From Atopsyche davidsoni (Eukaryota; Arthropoda; Insecta; Trichoptera; Hydrobiosidae), in assembly GCA_022113835.1 (NCBI GenBank), contig JAILWY010000010.1, positions 459,501 through 523,500 of the forward strand: DNA of 64,000 nt. The letters are read 5' to 3'. Below the pieces are notes generated by a model. The model was given only the letters and a program-made list of their open reading frames with translations, was not told the origin of the DNA and did not search any database. Below are positions 37,944-50,300 of the stretch, in pieces. Every line of letters starts with the position of its first letter. Position 1 is the stretch's first letter. The position numbers and the translations under genes are program-made.

Positions 37944-38866
37944 GCGGCAAGGAAGGCGCATCTGTGAATATGCATTCGTAATCGGCTACAATTGTACGAT
38001 TTTAAATAAATTACTAGTAAATAAAATAATGAATGGGAAAGTACGCGAGGTGACAGATTCGAGACTCGGGGACCTGCCTGCTCGCACCTGCCAGCCGAGG
38101 TCCGCGTCTCTAAAATAATATATAAGAAGTTTAAACAGAAATATAATTACTCATTTGTAACAACAACAATAAGCAGGTATATATCGTGAAAATATTCGAT
38201 AAACAATGAATAATTCTTCACAAAATATCGATTAAATGCTTATAGATTTAGCAATATCTTTTTAGTAAAAGTTGCACACTTACTCGTGTATGGTTTAATC
38301 AAGAATATTTATAGCGGGCTTGCAATAGCAATAGAGAGAAGTTGTCAAGTCAAATTACAACTTCTATCGAGCAATTATCAGATCGCTATATGGTCTGTTG
38401 CAGTAAATGCTCGTACGGTTGCACACTCCGACACTCTCCGAGGCTGCTGGACTGCGCTTTCTTCACGGGCTTTCAATCGTCCGGTGACCAGTCTGCCAGC
38501 TTACATCCTAGAACAATCTCAGAACTAAGCGTCGCAGGGTCTCCTTCAAATGTTGCCGTCATTTATTAGCCCGTGTAAACTGGAGTGATTTTAAATCCCG
38601 ATCGTGCAAAATGTCTTAAATTATTTTTTAATGTTACGAGACTTGATCACTAATTTCTGGAGGCTTCGATCAAAATCGGTAGTAAACCTACTTTCAGCAT
38701 ACCAGAAGTATGCTTGCTCCGTATTTTAAAACAATCGTAGACAATGCGTTAGACGTTTCGTAGACTTCCTTGTATCGTTCTTTATTTCCTAAGCACACAA
38801 CCCACGTTCGTTGTGTTTACGGGTGTTTACTTATTTGTCAATTCCCAACATTGCCGGTAATTTTCA

Positions 38867-39190
38867 GGTGACACTGCCTGCTACACCACCTCACACATCA
38901 CTAGTGTCATTGTGAGAAGTCTCCAGAACGGACTCGACCCCATCAGCACCTTTTACAAGAAGTGAAATATTAAGGTCAATCAAAGGAAGACCAAGGCAAT
39001 CATCTTCTCCTGGAAACCTCATAATGTTGAACGCACTGACCCCATCCGAATCTATGATGGCAAGCCGATCCATTAGTAGAGCAAAAAGATGAAATACCTG
39101 AATCGGGAATACCTAAGGTAACAGGTGTTCTTTTATAATAAGAGAATGTCTGCACTGAATAAGCTCAGTAAATTCACTCTTGTTTGTATT
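38867..39190 (+). pseudogene. Jockey-type non-LTR retrotransposon reverse transcriptase relic
   Basis: The plus-strand frame from 38867 reads GDTACYTTS, then SLQNGLDPISTFYKK, stop, NIKVNQRKTKAIIFSW, and RIYDGKPIH followed by two stops and KKMKYL. This matches the block after the catalytic aspartates of jockey/CR1-like reverse transcriptases (ADDTA ... LQ-x-GL-x4-WK-x-K-x-N-x-x-KT-x-AIIF ... YLG). The first Asp-Asp is changed and three stops interrupt it. Further residues may extend to 39190 in another frame (VLFYNKRMSALNKL). Confidence 0.72.
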
Positions 39191-39534
39191 GTTTTGTTTA
39201 GTTCTAGCTCTTAAATTTTTATCTTTGTTATATACGTTCTTAGTTATTTGTTAAACTTATTTATCAACTCGTGCAAAAAAAGGGTTTTTAACACATATTT
39301 TTCGCTATATAAACTCAACAATGAAAATAGAGAAATCCATGTACGCTACCACCTAAACCACACCTTGTAAGCCCCACAACCAGCGCAGGAGCATGTGATA
39401 TATATGCTATAATCATACTGTATTAAAGCATAGCTCTTAGAACAATTGTAAATTTACTAATAGAAAAAATAAAGAATCCTGTAATTTATTTATTTTAAAA
39501 ACTTGCATGCCTTGGACACATTCTTTCGAAATCG

Positions 39535-39745
39535 TGTCATTTCATTTATTTAATCGTCACTTTTTTATATTTGAATAAGATTATTAAAAAAAAACCATTG
39601 ATGTTACTCAACATTTTTTATTATTTGATAAACTTCCTTTTTTAAATAAAAAAATCTTGAAAATGTTGATAAATAGCTAAAACGGTGACTTTTTAAAACA
39701 AAAGTTTGTTCAAAAAAATTATTTTAATTTTGAAACTCTTCCAAT
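39535..39745 (+). repeat. Dispersed repeat family B, copy 2
   Basis: Shares TCATTTCATTTATTTAAT(C/T)GTCAC and the later ACTTTTTAAAACAAAAGTTTG segment with copy 3 at 44.64 kb; the middle is decayed. Confidence 0.5.
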
Positions 39746-39881
39746 GCTATTTTTTTTATTTCAGTAAAAAAAACCCTCTTACATGCAGAGGATTTTTAAA
39801 ACATAAACTTAATTGAACTCCCACTCAGTAAAACACATTTTTCTCATATTAAAAGTCAAATTCTATGATTTAAAAAAATAT

Positions 39882-40010
39882 AGTCAATATTTTTGGCAGA
39901 GAGTACTTAGTGAAATTCTATTTTAATATTTTAAATAAAATACTTTTGTGCTTTTTCACATTTATTTGTGATCGGTTTTGCTGACCTTTCGTGTTGGCAT
40001 TATTTAATTT
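39882..40010 (-). repeat. Fold-back repeat, family A, copy 8 (one arm)
   Basis: Outer arm GAGAGTACTTAGTGAAATTC at about 39899 and a decayed minus-strand core at 39968-40005. The partner arm is missing. Confidence 0.65.
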
Positions 40011-40047
40011 AAAAAATATTTAGCAATTTTTTTTTATTGATGTATTA

Positions 40048-40081
40048 TTTTGGTCTATATTTCGCAAAATATAGACCAAAA
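40048..40081. repeat. Perfect 15 bp inverted repeat
   Basis: TTTTGGTCTATATTT at 40048-40062 and its exact reverse complement at 40067-40081, loop CGCA. AT-rich hairpin next to the family A copy; function unknown. Confidence 0.85.
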
Positions 40082-40487
40082 GCATAGATTTTAAGGCCCC
40101 CAAGAAAAGGACTTTGTAAAATTTATAGGACAAATGAAATAATTTGGTAAAAATCTCCCGGTAATTCAGATTGACAAAGGCTTTCCCGGCGAAAGCGCTC
40201 GGCACAAAAATATACAACAATCTCCAAGCGATTCAGTTAATCACATTCATTATTTTTATCACTACTATCGGTGCGATACTGATCGAAGCCTGGAAATGGA
40301 GTATAACTCTGTTGTTCGGCAGCCGCGTCGGAAACATATTAGTCATAGTAATAATTTATAGCTAAGCCGTCTACCCGTCTGCATTGTGCGCCAGGACCTG
40401 CTCGGAGGTGCCTTGCATACTTTATAAAGCGGCCCGCCATTTGCCAAATCAAACTTGGCAAGCTGCGTTTGCCGACATCCCGGACTG

Positions 40488-40830
40488 CTTTTCCCTTCAC
40501 AATCATTCCAAGTCCACTCCTTCATTACCGATCCTTTACACACGCTCAGGGCACAGAATGGCAGCCATGCACAAGCAACAGAATGGGGAGAGCGGGGAGG
40601 TTATGGAGATCCTAATATTGATTCTGTAGCCTGCTGCAGAAGGAGTATCAGATCTTAACGCCTGAGCTTTGTAGGGAAATGATTATATGATAATGCTATT
40701 GGACAGCAGCAATATGTAGACTGCGGTGTAGAAGGACCCGAGGACCCACTGCACTATTTTCCCCTTAAAAAAACCATGATCAATGGTCGCCAACCTCCTC
40801 TGAAGAGAGGCACTTGATGAAGAAGTATAT
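40488..40830. repeat. Dispersed repeat family C, copy 3, with segment A inverted
   Basis: Segment B (CACAATCATTCCAAGTCC to GAGCGGGGAGG, 40498-40600) is in the orientation of copy 1, but segment A (40630-40830, ending GGTCGCCAACCTCCTCTGA) is in the opposite orientation. An internal inversion or two nearby insertions explains this. Confidence 0.7.
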
Positions 40831-42491
40831 AATAGAATATCTATTGAACTGTAAATATCATTTTTAGGAATCTCTTGTTTTATTTATTGATTTTATTTCA
40901 TGCAAACTCGTTATCAGCAATAATACCTTTTTCTAACTGACAAAGCTCAGTCATTTTAAAACAGTGAAATGTGGTGGATCCTAATAGGCGTTTTCCTTTG
41001 AAGAAGCCATCTAGATATCGGAGGGTTTATAAATAATAATTAACTAATTAAAAAATTAGACAATGCAAGCGTATAAATTATAAAATATGAAATAAGATTA
41101 TTTTGATAAACATCTGGTCAAAAAATTGCCATGTCGTCAATGTGTCTTATTAGGCCCTCGTGAAATGTTTCGACGCCGGAAATGGGAAATGACATAATCT
41201 TCGCTTGATTAATGTTACTCAACGGTTTTTAAGAATTTTGGAATTACTTTATAATGAAATTATGTGGCAATTAAAATAGAATTACGTCTGTAACGTTTAT
41301 GTTTCCAAAATTCATCAGCCCTTCAATGTTATTATTTTTAATTTAAAAATTATTTTTTCTCTATTTTAAGCGACGTGGTTAGTTAATTAATGTAAACCTG
41401 TCGACCGGTGCCAATTTTGATGAGTTATATTCTACTCACAATCAACCTACAATCCACCAAGCGCTCTTGTGATTTCTTATGGCGATGCATCATAGATTCA
41501 GTTTCGTGGAGCTTTCGTCTTATGCTCAATAACTACAGACCTACAGCTTGTATAGCAATAAAGACAAGCAACAACTTTACAGTTTATCTAAAAAATAATG
41601 CAAAATACCTCTAAATTACCGATTACTTTTTTTGTTTTGTTCCAATATTTGTAGATCTGTGATCTAATAGTGCCACTATAAAAAATAATAAGCAATGAAA
41701 AAATCTCATAGAAAATAAAAAAATAAGCTGCAATGTCTGCGGATCTCTAGTTGTGATAATTACATTTAAAAAACTCAGTTTATCAGTATTCAGTAGTAAT
41801 TCAATAGTAAACCTCGTTAGGGGAGCATCTGCCGCTACACCACGGCGATACACAGTCTATCTACTCTACATGGTCCACCATTGATAAGGCTGTTGTGTTA
41901 CTAGTATCAAATTGATAAATATTCTAATTTCTGCTACTTTTCAAAGGATAAACTTCAATCACCCGTTCTTCGGAAAGATTCAGTCGACCCTCGACAGAGC
42001 TGTGGCGGACCTTAGTAGGTCTTTCGCCTCGGGAGGATCGAACGCTCGGGAGGTTTCAACATATTTTCAACGTCAATTATTAAAATAAGGCGTTATTTTA
42101 TTTAAATAAATTCGTCCCGTCCCAGTTAATGCCCTCGGTAATGTGACCATACAAAGTTGCAAATTCGCTCAAACAAGTTCTCTCGTGCATCTTTAAGGAA
42201 GAGAATTGCTTCAGACGCGCCGCGAGGCTCCGGCGAGCATCTGCGCTCGGCTTCATTAGCCAATACGATTTTTTAACAAATTTTTATGTTCCACAACAGC
42301 CAGCCATTTATCTTCATAAGCCTCGAGTAAGCGAATAGCTTTAATGATTTTTACATCAGGATAACACACAATACTACTGCACAGGAAGCAGCTATTCTTA
42401 CAATAAAGAGGGACGGCGAACAGACTGGTTATTTTAATGCTTACAAAATTTTGAAGATAATTCTTTTCACAGTTACGTACACACATATATA

Positions 42492-42914
42492 CAGTAATAT
42501 CCAGCTTTACGCGAGGAATACGTTCCGGAAAAAATCGCGTTAAGTGAAACTTGCGTATATCGGGGTTTACTATTATATTGTACATACATACATAGTCAAA
42601 ACGTAATACAAAAAAAATACGAATCATTTGAATCAATTACTTTAATTCTAAGAACACTTTACGCAGTATTACATGTTATTTTTACTGAAAAATACATCTA
42701 TTGTCTTTTGGGTAGCGTTTCTTTTACTTTCTTGTAAAATACGTTCATAACACCCAATGCTGTTTTTAATTGTTAAAAGTCAATGACTACATTAAATTCA
42801 TACACATTCTCTAATGTGAAATTCGCTTAATGCGAGGCATTTTAACGCGAAATTTGAAATTCGCGTTATAATGAAACCGCACATAACGGGGTCGCGTTAA
42901 GCGGGGTATTACTG
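42492..42914. mobile_element. pogo/Tigger-type MITE, 423 bp
   Basis: Ends CAGTAATATCCAGCTTTACG and CAGTAATACCCCGCTTAACG (right end, reverse complement) continue to GCGA and agree at about 20 of 23 bases. TA flanks both sides (42490-42491, 42915-42916). Further subterminal CGCGTTA motifs occur at about 42536, 42861 and 42893, on both sides. The CAGT...CGCG type of end is typical of pogo/Tigger DNA transposons. No transposase is encoded. Confidence 0.7.
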
Positions 42915-43212
42915 TATATATATAAAAATATGTGTGTGTGTATGAAATATAAAAATTAGGTAAGCAAAAAAAACATTTATTTTAAATCGATATCTAATCC
43001 TATAGTAAAAAGAAAAAGTCTAGACTTATAAGAAATGTATAAACGTACTCGAGAAATACAATTTTTGTTTCCGAGACAAGGAAGGAGGAAGGAGTCACTC
43101 CAGCGTACTCGATCAGATGTGAGTAATTGACAGCCAGACGGGACAAAACAAAGACTCGGTCGCGGGGGGCGGGGGCGGGGGCGCGGGGCGGGGGGCTCGG
43201 CAAGGTGTTCGT

Positions 43213-43300
43213 CTCACCTGGGGCAGATGCGGCTGGCCGCGCGCAGGCGCCCCAGCGGCGCCCGGCAGCGGCCCGCGGTCCTTCCAACCCAACTGAACTG
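43213..43300 (-). other. Possible orphan exon, GC-rich
   Basis: On the minus strand a pyrimidine-containing ATTTCGTTTCAG acceptor-like site (about 43299) and a good donor CCCCAG-GTGAGA (about 43214) bound a GC-rich stretch open in more than one frame. The region between 43150 and 43210 is a GC-rich run. No family recognised; it may be chance. Confidence 0.2.
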
Positions 43301-43649
43301 AAACGAAATGAGTTCATTTCAAACTGAAAAATTCATAGTTATAAAACTATAATACTATGTGCATAAGGGCTTAGCTTCATATTCGAATTTTTTGATCATT
43401 TTCTTGTACCTCTTGCGAAAAATCGACAGCACCAATCAGAAAAATTTTAATGCAAAAAGTTAGATACACCCCTTCTCCCAAATGTGAGATGTTTTTATTT
43501 CTTATAAATTTAGTTTTAATATGATGAATATGTGTTTTTCCGATTGGTGTGTAGGAATTTGGAGATTCGTTATTTACCTGTTCCAAGAATCCTAAACACT
43601 TATGACTCTTTTTTTCAATTGGAATTAAAATATTAATTATAAACCCTCT

Positions 43650-43800
43650 CGGTGGGATTTGTTTGAATATTAAAAAAAAAAATCTTTAACAAACTTTGGT
43701 TTTGAAAAGTCGTCATTTTTCAACATTTTATCAAGATTTTATTTTACCCTGAAAATGGACGTTAATTAAATAATAAAAAATAGATAAATATAATTTATAG
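43650..43800 (-). repeat. Dispersed repeat family B, copy 4 (inverted)
   Basis: Minus strand shares GATAAAATGTTGAAAAATGA and ACTTTTCAAAACCAAAGTTTG with copies 1 and 3. Lies about 840 bp from copy 3 in the opposite direction. Confidence 0.55.
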
Positions 43801-44639
43801 TTTTTTCAATACTCTGTAAAAAAATTAACTTTCTCAATAGAATAATAAAGTAAAAATTATATAAATCAAATGACACCAGTTCGCCAGGTAAAATGGTCTT
43901 TTATTTCTGGCAGACCGGAGATGGACACGAAGCGGGGGTGACGTCAATTCGTTTCTTGGTGTTTAAAAATCGTTTTTGGCTGATTTAACGCTGTACAAGG
44001 CTTGACATCTATTAAAAAAGATATTTAGGCTCATCATGTCACTTTTTAAACATTAATTGTATTAAATTTGTGCGTATTTTGCGAGCAAAATACAAAAATG
44101 TATTTTTGAAGTATGTATGTATGGTGATGTAAAACGGAGATAGGGTAAAAGCACCGCTCTTAAGAAATACCAAATATATGTTTTTGAATACATGCATCCA
44201 ACAATCATTTTACAAACCAAATGGTTCAATTATTCCGGCCAAAGAGAACGTCTCTATAGTTTTATACTTATATAAGTTAAAATAAAAACGGATCAATAAC
44301 GCCATTCAAATATTTTTAAAAAATCAAAATAAATACATCTTTTTATATTCATTATTATCTCCGACGTTAAGGGCAGGAGAACGGTTGATTAGTTGTTGTA
44401 TTAAAATTTGATAGACTTGCAACGCAACGTTAGGTGCCTTTTAATGATATTTTGCCTACAGCAACTCTATTAGATGATTCTGTTTAAGAATGTGAAATAA
44501 CTGGTTAAAAAGAAGACGATAGATTCGCGATTTAAATTGTCGCATAATATAAATTGTTTTTTGAAAATTGTATGTGAACTGAAATTATTACGGGGGCAAA
44601 TCCCATTGATGGATCCATTTTAGAGTTTTTTGATATATT

Positions 44640-44880
44640 TGGCGTGTCATTTCATTTATTTAATTGTCACTTTAATTTTCTACATTGAATGTTGTTTCTT
44701 TTACGGAATATTAAAAAAGTTATAAATTATATTTATCCATTATTTTTATTATTTAATTGACGTTCTTTTTCAAGGTCAAATAAAGTCTTGAAGATGGTGA
44801 AAGATTTGATAAAATGACGACTTTTCAAAACCAAAGTTTGTTTAAATTATTTTCTTTTTTAATTTTTAAACTAATCCCTT
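44640..44880 (+). repeat. Dispersed repeat family B, copy 3
   Basis: Best preserved copy: TCATTTCATTTATTTAATTG ... GGTCAAATAAAGTCTTGAAG, ATGGTGAAAGATTTGATAAA, ACTTTTCAAAACCAAAGTTT. Shares GTCTTGAAGATG with the Penelope-like 3' end at 21914. Confidence 0.65.
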
Positions 44881-45723
44881 ACGATAGGTTTATACGTAAT
44901 CTTTTAAAAGGAATGATGACAATGATCTCCAAATGCCTATGCTTCCGTGGGCCGCGACAGGTGCGCGCGCCGGCCCTGGCGGCAGGTGGACACGGAGGGG
45001 CGCGGGCCCGGACCCGATCTCTGCTCTCGATCGAGGCTCTGTCATTAAGCCCGCCATGGCATACTGATTTTTTTTTAATTCCACGCTTAGAATCTGAAAA
45101 CATTACTTCAAATTTAACCGATGTACGAGCCAAACCTGACGAGCGCGGCGGCTATGGGGCGTCTCTACTAGGGGTAAATACTGTTTTTATTGTAAATTCA
45201 CTGATTTTAAGATACAATAATTTAAGTATTATCTCAAAAAACCGAAGGGGACTGAATATTTTTGTTGTTTTAAAAATAACTTTATCAGTAAATAAAGATA
45301 AATAAAACCACCATCACAGTTTACATATACAATGGAAGTATATCGTACTTTGTTTATTCGTGTAAAAACTTCTTAAGGTGAGTATTTTTTTTATATCCAA
45401 AAATATTTTGAAATCAGTTACTTTGGTTTTAGTACTTCAATGTGTAATGTCATTAATGTTTTAGACAACAAAACGGTCTCTAGTCGTTATAAAAACCATA
45501 GAAATAAAGAATACATAGTTGTTTTCGTGCTTCTTTGGGCCAATAATTATTTGAAACGTACCGAGACGCCTGAGCGACGGTCGCCAGCCGAGCGTGGAGG
45601 TCGGTTGGCGCTGTGCTAAAGCAATTCTCTCTTGATAGGGTTAGTTATTAAAGTATTGGAAGTGCATGTGCGCCGTCGTCACGCCGCTGCCCAGGCCGAG
45701 GGCGGCGCCCCTATTTATGAACA

Positions 45724-45803
45724 CTGGCCCAGCATGAGTATATGCTCAGTGAAATGATCGCCAACCTCCTCTGAGGAGAGACACTTGAAGAAGAATTCCA
45801 TAG
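45724..45803 (+). repeat. Dispersed repeat family C, copy 4 (end fragment)
   Basis: AGTATATGCTCAGTGAAATG followed by GATCGCCAACCTCCTCTGAG and GAGAGACACTTGAAGAAGAA; matches the end of segment A in copies 1-3. Confidence 0.7.
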
Positions 45804-46218
45804 TTAGCACAATTTATAGCCGACTCGCTCGTAAGCGAAGGCGAGTAAATCGGTTGCAAGGCACAAATGAATCTTCGTTAATCTCTTCAACAGTTAGCGA
45901 GCCTCTGGCCGACCTCCACGCTACTCACCCTCTCGACTTCAAACGAATAAGTTTTGAGGATAAAAAAATTCGAATTTATGCAAGCATATATACAATACGT
46001 CACTTTTTGTTGGAATTATTTATCTAAAACTGTCTCGAATATTCTGGAAAATTTGTTACTTTTTTGTCTCTGTATTCAAATAAGACTAATCAATTTGAGG
46101 CTTTTAATTAATAGTTTATTTTTTCAGTCAATTAAATCGTCAAGTTTGCTTGTGGCGCAATTTGTGATTATATATTCAAGTAAGAGATATTCAAGGAATG
46201 CATTTAAGTTAGCAATAC

Positions 46219-46369
46219 CTGAAAAAATACAAAGCAGATGGACAGCGCCTCGGGCCGAGCGGCTTCCAGGGCTTCCAGCCTTTCAGGGCGCCGCTCGTCA
46301 CATTGTTCAAGTTCATTTTCTACTTCGTTTCGTATACTTGTTTTTTTTGCTACTGCGTTAAGCAGGTTT
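46219..46369 (-). other. Candidate orphan exon with splice sites (unassigned)
   Basis: The minus strand shows a TTTTTTATCAG acceptor just right of 46369 and a TTTTTTCAG-GTATTG donor left of 46219. The 151 bp between are open in one frame encoding a charged, helix-prone peptide (NLLNAVAKKTSIRNEVENEL, then EQCDERRPERLEALEAARPE). Composition is coding-like against AT-rich flanks. I do not recognise the family, and no neighbouring exon in phase is evident. Confidence 0.35.
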
Positions 46370-46913
46370 CTGATAAAAAATATATATAAGATCAAACCGC
46401 ATTACACAGAAGGTAATCTAATTTGATGACGCCAGATGCTTTTAATTCGAGATTTTTTATTTTTTTAAATATGCTTCGTACGAGAGACGTCCTTAGGAGA
46501 AGCACCCCCTAGGAGTCGGAAGTTGCGATCTACTCTTAACAAAGTATGTCCATTCCCATATATGAGTACACTTTATCGAAAATAAATTACAATGTAGCTT
46601 TTTTGCATCATTATTTGAGAAAAAGTGATTAAGAATTAATGCCCGTAGATCCCTTCCAAACGCCGCGCGACTCCCTGGCCAGGACCCGTGCATGCTATCC
46701 GTGTTGCTGTTGTAAATATCGAGATGTCATTTCTTTTTAACGATTTTCGTAGTCAAGGTCGCCCACAAAAAACGGTACAATTCATTTAAAAGGTTGCCAC
46801 CCAGGCGACATTGAAACAAAGTAATTTAACTTTGCGCATATGACGATATATTAATATCGTCATACCAGACAAAACTAAGTAGGCATATTAGTTATACTTT
46901 AGTGGTCACAAGT

Positions 46914-47345
46914 ATTAGGTGAACCCGAAAGTTTGATCGTTTTTTAGGTGTAAAAGAATAACTTTATTTTATTAAATACTGTACATTTCCTCGTTATCTA
47001 TGACTTGTTGCCACCTAGTTAAAAGCGAAAACATCCCTCTTTTATAGAAGTCTCCATCCCTTGTGAAAAAAAACTCTTCAAGGGTCGTTTTTACATGGGT
47101 CATATTTTTAGGGGTCTTGTTTCTCAAGAAATGTTCCAATGACAAAAATAGTCGGTAGTCTGAGGGTGCAATATCTGTTAAGTAAGGAGGATGTGGTAAA
47201 ACTTCTCAACCAAGCTATGCATTGTTTTCCTGTGTCTCTTGGAGCACGGGGTCGTGCATTATCACGCTGGAGGATGACTCCTCCCCTTATTTGCTGTACT
47301 TGGCCACTTTCTCATTATGTTTTCATTCAAGCAATTAAGTTGCTA
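46914..47345 (-). pseudogene. Mariner-type transposase relic (3' part)
   Basis: The minus strand encodes LQRDNARPRAPRD (second catalytic Asp block), then after a frameshift PHPPYLTDIAPSDYRLFLSL (third Asp block), EHFLRNKT, and after another shift DGDFYKRGMFSLLTRWQQVI and DNEEMY, followed by a stop. It is unlike the 5947-7209 mariner in sequence, so it is a different lineage. The outer end TTAGGTGAACCCGAAAG near 46915 may be its inverted repeat; the 5' half is missing. Confidence 0.8.
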
Positions 47346-47389
47346 ACAATAAACATCAAAATTTCTAAAAGGGAAGGCTAGCCCGCGTT

Positions 47390-50300
47390 GACAAACAATA
47401 ACACAAAAAACAACTGTACAGCTCAAAGGACGATTCACCACATATGCAAAAACATAATGAAAAAAAAAGTTTTAGTCTAATTCAGTGATACTCATTTTTC
47501 CTTTGGGCCATAAACATATTTTGGCTATGCTGCAACATTTTTGGGTGAAGACCTTTTCAAGGCCATCCATTTAAAACTAGGTAGTGGGTACCCAGTTTTA
47601 CATTTACTCCCCATGTAATAAATAAAACACAAAACTTAATTACATCCAAACGTTTATTTCAAAATTAGTGTGCTATTTGATACTGAAACAGACTATTTAC
47701 TATTTTAGACTAATCAGATTTATAATTAATATATGCTACTCTCAATATGTCATCGAGGTGATAATCAATAAGCCTATTTCTATATGTTTAATGCATATTT
47801 CATTTTGGAAAAAAAGTGTTTCAGGCCGCAGGTTGAGTACGGCTGCTCTAATTGATAGTGGAATTAGATTTACTATTTCGGACGAACTGCAATATATATT
47901 TTAAAAGAAATAACCTAGTAAAAAATATCAGAAGTTTTCCTGTTTGACCTGAGTCCAGCCATTAGTTTCAGTGAAAATCGTTTTACAGGTTAAACCTACA
48001 ACTCTACAAGCAAAGACGACAAGATGATAGAAGTAAAATAAAACGTAAGTAATCAGAATCGTAATAAAACGTTTATAATTTATATATGAATTAGTAGAAT
48101 ATTTTTTTTTTATTAAAATATTGTATATTTGTTTAAACAAACAATTAGAATCATTTGCAATACATACCCTACGTACCAGAAGATGATTTGTATTATTATT
48201 TCATATGGGGCCACATACTTCTGAAATACTTAAATGAAAATCCTGTACTGCATAGAAATTATTTATTAATAAGTTATTCTACATTTTGGTTTATAAAAAT
48301 ATAATACTGTTTTTATAAAATACCTTCACACCTAAACTTATCAGTCAGCAAAGGTATTATTCACAGTTCTAACTAATGAGATATGTTTACACAGCCCGAG
48401 ACTGGAGGAGTTCACTACAACAGTACTTACAATCAAAATCATTTGGAATAAAACTTCCAAGTAGCTGCCAACAAAATTACATGTTGCTTAATGGTGTACT
48501 TATAGTAAATCAAATTGAATTTTGAATACAAATAACTGCCCTGTCAACTACAAATTTTACCCAAGACATGAGCTAAATAAGGGTCTTTTTAAAAAAAACC
48601 CCGAGGGTTGCAACCCTTGGACCCGGCCCATCTTTACATTGGTCCCTAATTTTTAATATAAGCTTGGCTTTGGTCAAAGCACCAAGCTGCCTGAAAATAT
48701 ATTTCTATGACATCAATATGAATTTTTTAAAGCACCTTTTTAATAAAAATTATCATCCAAACAAATGAAAACTAACATAAAAATTAAAAAGAAGATTTAC
48801 AATATTATTTGGTGTAGAATATTACTGTTATAAGTCAAATTCTCTAGTACTGTAAATGACGTCAAACTAAGTGTATTAATAATTACAATGGTAACAAAAG
48901 CGTATAGAGGTTCAACTATAAAATGCACAGCATACAAGTATTGAGAGTAACTCCTAAGTGCAAGTTGAACCGAAAGAGTGGAAATTAGTAATAAAATTGG
49001 TAACACCATTTGTACTGGATACACAGCCAAAAATGACACATTAAAATATTAAATTAAAGCATAAAAATTTTAAGTACACAATATTGTCAAATAAAAAATA
49101 AAAATACTAATACAGCTTATAAAAATTGGAGACTCTTGGAGAATAACAAATTGAAAACATTTTCAAACTCAATAATATACGAAGAAAAAAATGGACTATT
49201 ACTCTCCAATTTCTCTTAAGATAAGGGATGAACTACATGTTCTTATTTACTAATAATTTTAATAATAATATTAAATTTACATTTGAATATGTAAATAAAT
49301 GCTGAGATCAAGGTTATAAAGCTCTAAGTCTATCTAAGTCTCTTAGATACCTAGGTGGTCAGTGTGAGATGAAGAATACTTTCGAGTGTATGAGTTTTCA
49401 AGCCATTGCTGTGCATTGACTCCACATTTTAAGTGGGAAAACGTGCTGTAAATGAACAAACATAGTAAACTAAACAAAAAAACTAAAAAAATAATTGTAC
49501 ATTTTTCATGACAGTTGAAAGATCCTATTTCAGATATGGCATCACATGCGTGTTTTCCAATAAAGCTCTATTGATATTTAGGAAAATACAGTATTCAATA
49601 CATTGTAACACATTGATAATAATATAAAGTTAGTAATTAGTAATAAAGCATAATTTTTAATATTAATTAACTTTTATAATTGACTTATTTTGACCACCAT
49701 GACTCTTAGTGCGTCAAAAGCATGCTACATTACCACAAAATGGAGAGCTCTGATCTAATTATATGAAACAAAATATGTGGTTTACATAAGAATTTTTAAA
49801 TGGTCAAATTTATTATAAATAGGAAATGTTGGATGAAAAAGATGAACGAGTACAGCCACTACTCCTATGCCTCCAGCATTTGAAATAAAATATAAAGGAA
49901 AATCATAAAAACCTGTGCTTTCATTTCAATTTACACAATTCAACAACATATTTCGTTTTGAATTTATTAAATATACTTTTTTAGTAGGTTCATAATATGA
50001 AAAATAGCATTATAATAGTGCAATAGCAAATTACAGGATAATATTAATTTAATCATATATTTGAAAAGAATGATAGAGATTCAATTTTTATTAATAATTT
50101 ACTTAGTTTTTCTATATTCAAGTAATTAAAGTGATCAGGTCTACCTTATATGAACATAGTAAACACCGAATTCACAATAAATCTTTTACATCCAACCTTT
50201 CCTATTTACCTACACACATACAAACTTGCTTGGCAAGCGTGATGAATTATTGCCGACATTCTAAATGCCTGCATACAATAGAAAATACCCAGTTCCATTC

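Noticed and set aside
40160..40365. Plus-strand ORF with GTKIYNNLQ, resembling a retrotransposon C-terminal block
   Set aside because: Only a handful of residues agree and the remainder is hydrophobic filler.
48797..49039. Minus-strand hydrophobic ORF of 80 aa resembling membrane segments
   Set aside because: No splice sites, family similarity or neighbouring exons; T-rich codons give hydrophobic peptides by chance.
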